In this document: piece by piece, positions 58,865-64,000 of the stretch
How the letters are laid out: every line of letters starts with the position of its first letter
How positions within the stretch are numbered: the first letter of the stretch is position 1
Assembly: GCF_021462225.1 (NCBI RefSeq)
Contig: NC_061813.1
Span: forward strand, 24,142,442 to 24,206,441
Origin: Girardinichthys multiradiatus
Taxonomy: Eukaryota; Chordata; Actinopteri; Cyprinodontiformes; Goodeidae
Length of the DNA: 64,000 nt
Direction: 5' to 3'
The notes under the pieces: generated by a model
Databases searched by the model: none
What the model saw: only the letters and a program-made list of their open reading frames with translations
What the model was told of the DNA's origin: nothing
Position numbers and translations under genes: made by a program

Positions 58865-60954
58865 CTGCAAAACAAACAACGGTTAACTTCATTAACTTTC
58901 ACATGGGACATAGAAAACAAGAATGTATTGCATTTCATTGCACAATTGCATTTTCTTACCAAATCAAAGCAGATCAGACAAACTTGCGTAGCTTTAACTA
59001 ATCCTTAAACTTTGAGATTTTCATGAGATTTCTATTATGTAGGCACAATGAAGTCTCAGTCTAACATCTATCTGAAAACATTACACTAGGCTCTGTATGT
59101 AAATGGACCTGGAGCTGCATTGGACTGATAAAATATGAGATAAAATATAAGATTAATATTTAATCAAACAACAATCAAGCAACTCTTAGCAGGTAGTGTT
59201 CTGGGTCAAAAAGAAGCATTTTTAAAGGGTCCAATCTCTGAAGCCTTAGAGGAATAACTCTGATATTGGCTAAATTGAGACTCCTTTTTGCATTGCCTCA
59301 ATAATTTGATGCAACACTCCATTTGTCTGCCTTTCATTGGTTGACTGGGGCACACTGGCATGGTCTGAGTCGAAGAGGGAGCCCAGCTGCAAAAGAACTC
59401 TGTGCAGCTGAGCAAAAACAAGTAATAATGCCTTTATGAGACGACAAAGCTGGACCCCACCCGGTTAACTAGGGCTCCAGGATATTAAAAAGTCATGCGA
59501 TGTTATTCCCAATGTTAGTTAAATCTTCTGCATTCAGCAATTATTCAGTTCCAACAAGTGTTTTGCGATACAAATATGATGCATACTGATACTAAAGTGA
59601 CAACAAATTTACTAAGTATTGCGCAGCCATAGTGTCAGCCAGGAACGCTTAGCCATGTGGACTTCAGTTGCAATATCTGTTTGTTTACCGTCATATGCGA
59701 CCCATCATATGCCAAGTTGGGGGTTTTAAGTAAATCTCTGCAAGATGTCCATTTTGTATTTTTCACTCATCCCAGATGGGTAAAATTACTGTTAGGTCAT
59801 TAAAGTCCTAGTTAGGCCATCAAAAATAGCCTTTCTGTTGACACCTGAGAATTAAAGCAATACTTGATCAATTTTAGAGATTAAATGAGTTAATGCTTTT
59901 AGTTTGAGAGCTCCAGGTTCAATCTAACTCAGTCCACCTGTATAGTGTACCTTGAAATGCCTTTTTTATCTTGTTGGTTTATCTGGTAATTTCTTTAGGC
60001 CTGTTCAATGTTATTTAATAATACAAAGACATTAATTAATATAATTTTATATGCATAAATGTAAACATTAAAAATAATCTACTCTCCTTTATTTAAGAGT
60101 GCTAATGCTGAAAACTCCATGGACAAGTGCGTGTCAGGCTTTAGATAAAATAAATGTTATTGATAATTCATGAGACATGTTTGATTTCTGAAATGAAATA
60201 TACCTAACCATAGCAAGAAAATTCATTTTGAATCCTCCCTGTTTGTCCCAGACGTGCACAGATGAGGAGAAACAGAAAAACAGAGACGTGAGTGTCCCAC
60301 AGTGTGGACAGGGTCCAGAAGAGAAAGCCATTTTACTAAGAACACAACATGTATTTGTCCTTGGTGCTGCATTTCAATGTCCCAGGAGAGCTGAGGCCCA
60401 GGCTAGGGGGTTGTACACTTCAGCTTTACATGTGTTTGATGCAGGGCAGCAGCTAAGGCAGCTGACGCTTTGAAGTGCAGCTTTGTGAGCGTGACTAAGC
60501 AATGAAACTGCTAATCCATTGTGATTAATGCAATAAATTGACAGTTTTTTCTCCAGATTTCACAGAAGTTTAGATGATGGTGATTAGGTGATGGGGGAGG
60601 GTTGTGTGGTCCTCCTATGAAGGACACTCTCCAAGTCATTATGGGTCATGGTCCCAACAGCTGGCAAAGGACATCAAAATCATTTTTTCAAAAAAGTTTC
60701 CGTACAAGATTTTCAACCTGGAATGCACGGCACCAAAGTCTGCTGTTTGGGTTAAAGCTGGACTCACTACAGGGGTGCGGTATGAACTGTGGCTATAAAA
60801 GGGTAAATAATCCTTAAACTCATGAAAAGCACAAACTTTAATGCATTTTATCTGAATTATTTTAGAGCAGATCAACATATAGTGCATGACCGTTAAGTGG
60901 AAGAGAAGGATACATTTCTGTTTTTCACTCAGATAAGAGTGGACAGGCTTTTGA

Positions 60955-61115
60955 ATTAAGCACGATACGCAGATCTGTAGGCAACTTGAGGTTGAGCGCC
61001 TTGCTCAGGGGCACATCGATATGTGGCAGAAGGAAACTGGAATCGAACCCTCAACTTTCGGATTGCAAGACGACTACTCTTCCCACTGATCCACAGTCAC
61101 CTCCAGAAGGCACCT
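60955..61115 (-). mobile_element. tRNA-derived SINE fragment, second family
   Basis: Minus strand reads a tRNA-like head: GTGGATCAGTGGGAAGAGTA (A-box region) and GGTTCGATTCC (B box, 61049-61039). Not a functional tRNA because the acceptor stem and downstream half do not pair. Confidence 0.6.
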
Positions 61116-61945
61116 GATTAGTAAATAGTTTCCATCCGATTGATTTGACCTCCAGCTACAGGGCGATGTGCACTGTTAGCTTTCATTTTGCATGGAGGGG
61201 CAGCCTGTGTTTCCTGCTCAGGTGTTGCAGCATCGAAGACGTGTTATTATGGCATGCTAATTCAGTTTATCAGTGCACGCACTGCGCTGCTTTTGTTTCT
61301 GTTAAGTTTAAAGTGATCCCACACTTTCGATATTTCATTTGTTTTCTCTGCTCTAATTTTTGCCCCACACCGTCTCCCCCTCCATAGCTGATTACCACAC
61401 TTGGCCTCCATGTATCAGCAGCGTAGGCTATCGTTAAGTGAGACCGTTGTGCAGGACAAATAACCACCTGGCTGAAACACGGTGCGCTGACAGGTTAAAC
61501 AGAGTTTTAATTTGCCTCAAGGAATTGTAGTAATCGAGTTACTCGAGTTATTGTTGGAATCGTTTTAGCCCTAGCTAAAATTAGTGAATGCTGCGATAAC
61601 AATGGGGCTTGTGATAAATAAACAAGCATTTCTGCTTAGGGTTTATATCTCACGTAGACCCCAGATAATTAGAAAATGAAAAGTCAAATAAAATTCATTA
61701 TTTCCATTTCAGCAGCTTGGTGTAAAAGTTGCTTCTGGCCGACCTCTATTTGGCTATTTTAGCTTTGAAGTAACTCAGATGTCGTTTTTTTAATTACTTG
61801 ACCACCTTACAACCTTTTTACCTTCTAAAACTGCCTCATTAAACAACACGTCACCAAATATAAGAGAGCCTGAATGCATGACACTTAAATAATTAGCTAG
61901 CACTTATTGCAGTCATATTGCATATAGTGATATTGTGCACCCCTA

Positions 61946-62087
61946 GGGATGGGTACCTAGGGATTCAATACTTCAATGGTACTGACCAAATTCCGTCGGT
62001 ACTACCGAGTAACCTGTTCACATAAAATCAAACGGTACCACCGGGTATCGGTACCATATCAGTTCAAATGTGAAAGGTACCCATCCC
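61946..62087. mobile_element. 142-bp hAT-like MITE
   Basis: Perfect 13-bp terminal inverted repeats GGGATGGGTACCT (61946-61958) and complement (62075-62087), with further internal GGTAC palindromes. Non-coding. Confidence 0.75.
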
Positions 62088-64000
62088 CATGCAGCCCTAC
62101 ATTTGCATATTGTTCATTCTTATGTGAACTAAGAGTTGATTAACTGTTTATAATCACATCACAATAGCAAGGGTTTATCAATGATCCAATAGTCACTAGT
62201 TTATTTTCCAATATACTTGAATTCCAAAACATGGGTGTCTTCATTATACCAGCATTGCCGTGAGTAGAACTTTAGAACCTGCAATGTTCTGCTGAAGTGG
62301 AAGTTCTGAGCTGGCTATATGAGGAACTGCTGAAGTAGATCTTTACAAACATCTCATTGATCAATCCACAAACTAGTACTGGCAGAGACTTCCAACACTA
62401 TCCCTGTCTGAAGAATTCAAACATTGTTAACAAGCCAGTTAAACAAGAAATTAATGACACCAGAACACTATTTTTAACCCTTAATGACCACATCAATTAT
62501 TTCCTTCACAAGTAATGGCAATAATATGCTCTTAACAGTTTTTTAGCTAATATAACTTGTCTCCCCTGCTTGGTGTTTCATGATGGATGGTGGGTTCCCA
62601 ACCTTTATCAATGGCAATCACACCATTGGTTTTAGTCTCCGATGGACCCATACTATGATAAGGACTCTGTTGTTGTGCATAAATAACAATTATGATCAAC
62701 CTGGATGTTCATCACTAGTCACTTTCTTTTCAATCAGCACAATGTGTTCACCACTCTTCAACAGCTTTCTGATCTTTCTTGCTAATATTTAGTACATACA
62801 ATAAGTTGAGGGTAAAATGGACAGGAAAAGTCCATCCAAATGGATCAAATATATTTTGGGAAGCGGAGTTTAAATGCCCAGCCCTTGAGATATTATAGTC
62901 TGCAAAATTTTGCATCCATGCAATCCTTTGCAATTGCGATATGGCACACATTGATATTGCAATGTAAGTCAATCAATGGCGCAGCTCTGTATCAGAGCAT
63001 ATTTAACTAATATTTCTGATGTTTTTAACTATGTTACTGTAGGTGGTTGACATAATTTTCTCCAGTGCATCTCCGACAAAACCATTTCTAATTTTAAAAA
63101 AGGGAAAGTGCTTACTTAGCAGTTCTGTCTCCACTGGCTCTAGCAGTGAGTTCTGATGCTACCAGGACACAAACTCTTTACAGGCCTGGGTAAAAAACAA
63201 TGTTTTATCAAGGACCGTACAGGTTTTTTTCCTCAAAGAAGCTGTCCAGAGCAAGGGTAGGTTCTTAGCTGATTCTTCAAAAAAACAGCTCAGAACCAGT
63301 CTGGTTTATCAGAGCCAGAAAACCAGCTTAGAGCCAAGGCATTACGTCATTACAATGTTTTAGGGATGAATCGACATGGATCTTTGTTGGCTCTCTGGCA
63401 AGGGAAAATCCAAACATTTCTTAACAAAGTTAACCTCAGATTTTAGAGATGTCTCTCTTTCAGATGAGATATGTGGAAATTCATTGAGAGTAACATACCA
63501 TGCAAATATAGTAATCAGCATAGTCAAGGTCTGACATTATTAAGTTACTGAAATAAGAGAATCGTTTCTTGTAAAATGGATCTTTAACAACGGTGTTTAT
63601 GGAAAGTAAACAACTGAACTCTTTAGAATTTGAAGGAAGAACCAGATTTAGTCTTTGCAGTGTGCGCTTTCATCCATGCATGTTTATAGCAGCAGATAAT
63701 CTTTCTCAATCAACCTCTCTGTGGAATCTGCTGTCACCTCAACCATTTTGCCCCATCACACTGAATACTTATGTAAACACAGAGCCACCGCTGCCAAGCA
63801 CTGCTGCTGACAGACACTAAACACCCCCCACCAACAATGTGCTGCTTTCAAAACTACGCTGAATTGACTCCTTGTGCTCTCACTCTCCCACTCCGCCTGC
63901 GAAGAAATCACGCTGAGTTGCAACTTGAAAAAAATAGAGGATCAATACTTCCATCTCGCTCTTAAGCATACAGAAGGTGGGAAGATAGGGTAAGAATGGC

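Larger units (their letters stand above)
58865..64000. other. spata13 5' region, no exon recognised
   Basis: Upstream of the large coding exon. Must lead to a further 5' exon because the 57308-58864 exon begins at a splice acceptor. Contents seen are a SINE fragment, a MITE and AT-rich unique sequence. I see no convincing coding exon. Confidence 0.5.

Noticed and set aside
61030..61110. tRNA-like A and B boxes as a tRNA gene
   Set aside because: Stems do not close and the sequence continues as a SINE body.
63593..63820. Plus-strand frame near the right edge as part of a neighbouring gene
   Set aside because: No recognisable domain and no splice-supported continuation.

Overview
This is vertebrate nuclear DNA, almost certainly from a teleost fish. 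Coding sequence is split into short exons with GT/AG borders and conserved phases. The introns are packed with fish-type repeats: Tc1-like elements, L2/CR1-type LINE fragments, tRNA-derived SINEs, hAT-like MITEs and TGGA arrays. I saw no bacterial genes, CRISPR array, rRNA or functional tRNA gene.

Four host genes were found, all transcribed from the minus strand, so each reads from high to low coordinates. From left to right they are: (1) the 5' end of flt1 (VEGF receptor 1), coding exons 1-3 at 5276-615, continuing off the left edge; (2) a matriptase/ST14-like type II transmembrane serine protease, 33740-8600, reconstructed here as 19 coding exons and about 889 aa; (3) tmprss7 (matriptase-3), 42192-34276, complete except for a short first coding exon; (4) spata13 (ASEF2, a Rac/Cdc42 guanine nucleotide exchange factor), 58864-46265, 12 coding exons giving about 1269 aa, lacking only its 5'-most exon(s). 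The two proteases lie head to tail, with about 535 bp between the tmprss7 stop and the start of the next gene. They share domain order (TM-SEA-CUB-CUB-LDLa-trypsin), intron phases and several identical exon lengths, so they look like an ancient tandem duplicate pair.

The intron of the ST14-like gene between 29129 and 15871 (13.3 kb) is a nest of transposons. It holds a block of about 145-bp tandem repeats with inverted counterparts at the far end, a full-length Tc1-like element with an open but apparently catalytically damaged transposase, a 5'-truncated LINE, and a 6.1-kb foldback structure whose CG-rich arms carry repeated AACGCCGTTTT-type motifs. That foldback has itself been hit by another Tc1, a hAT-like end and a third Tc1 remnant. 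In tmprss7, a hAT-like MITE that has grown a 0.6-kb TGGA array ends 5 bp inside a splice donor.

The gene products are not one pathway. flt1 is an angiogenesis receptor, the two matriptases are cell-surface proteases, and spata13 is a cytoskeletal signalling GEF; their shared interest is linkage. No wholly new biological system is evident. The best leads are the tandem matriptase paralogue, the foldback element and the MITE at the splice site. Exon borders were derived by eye from reading frame, phase and GT/AG, and have not been checked against transcripts.
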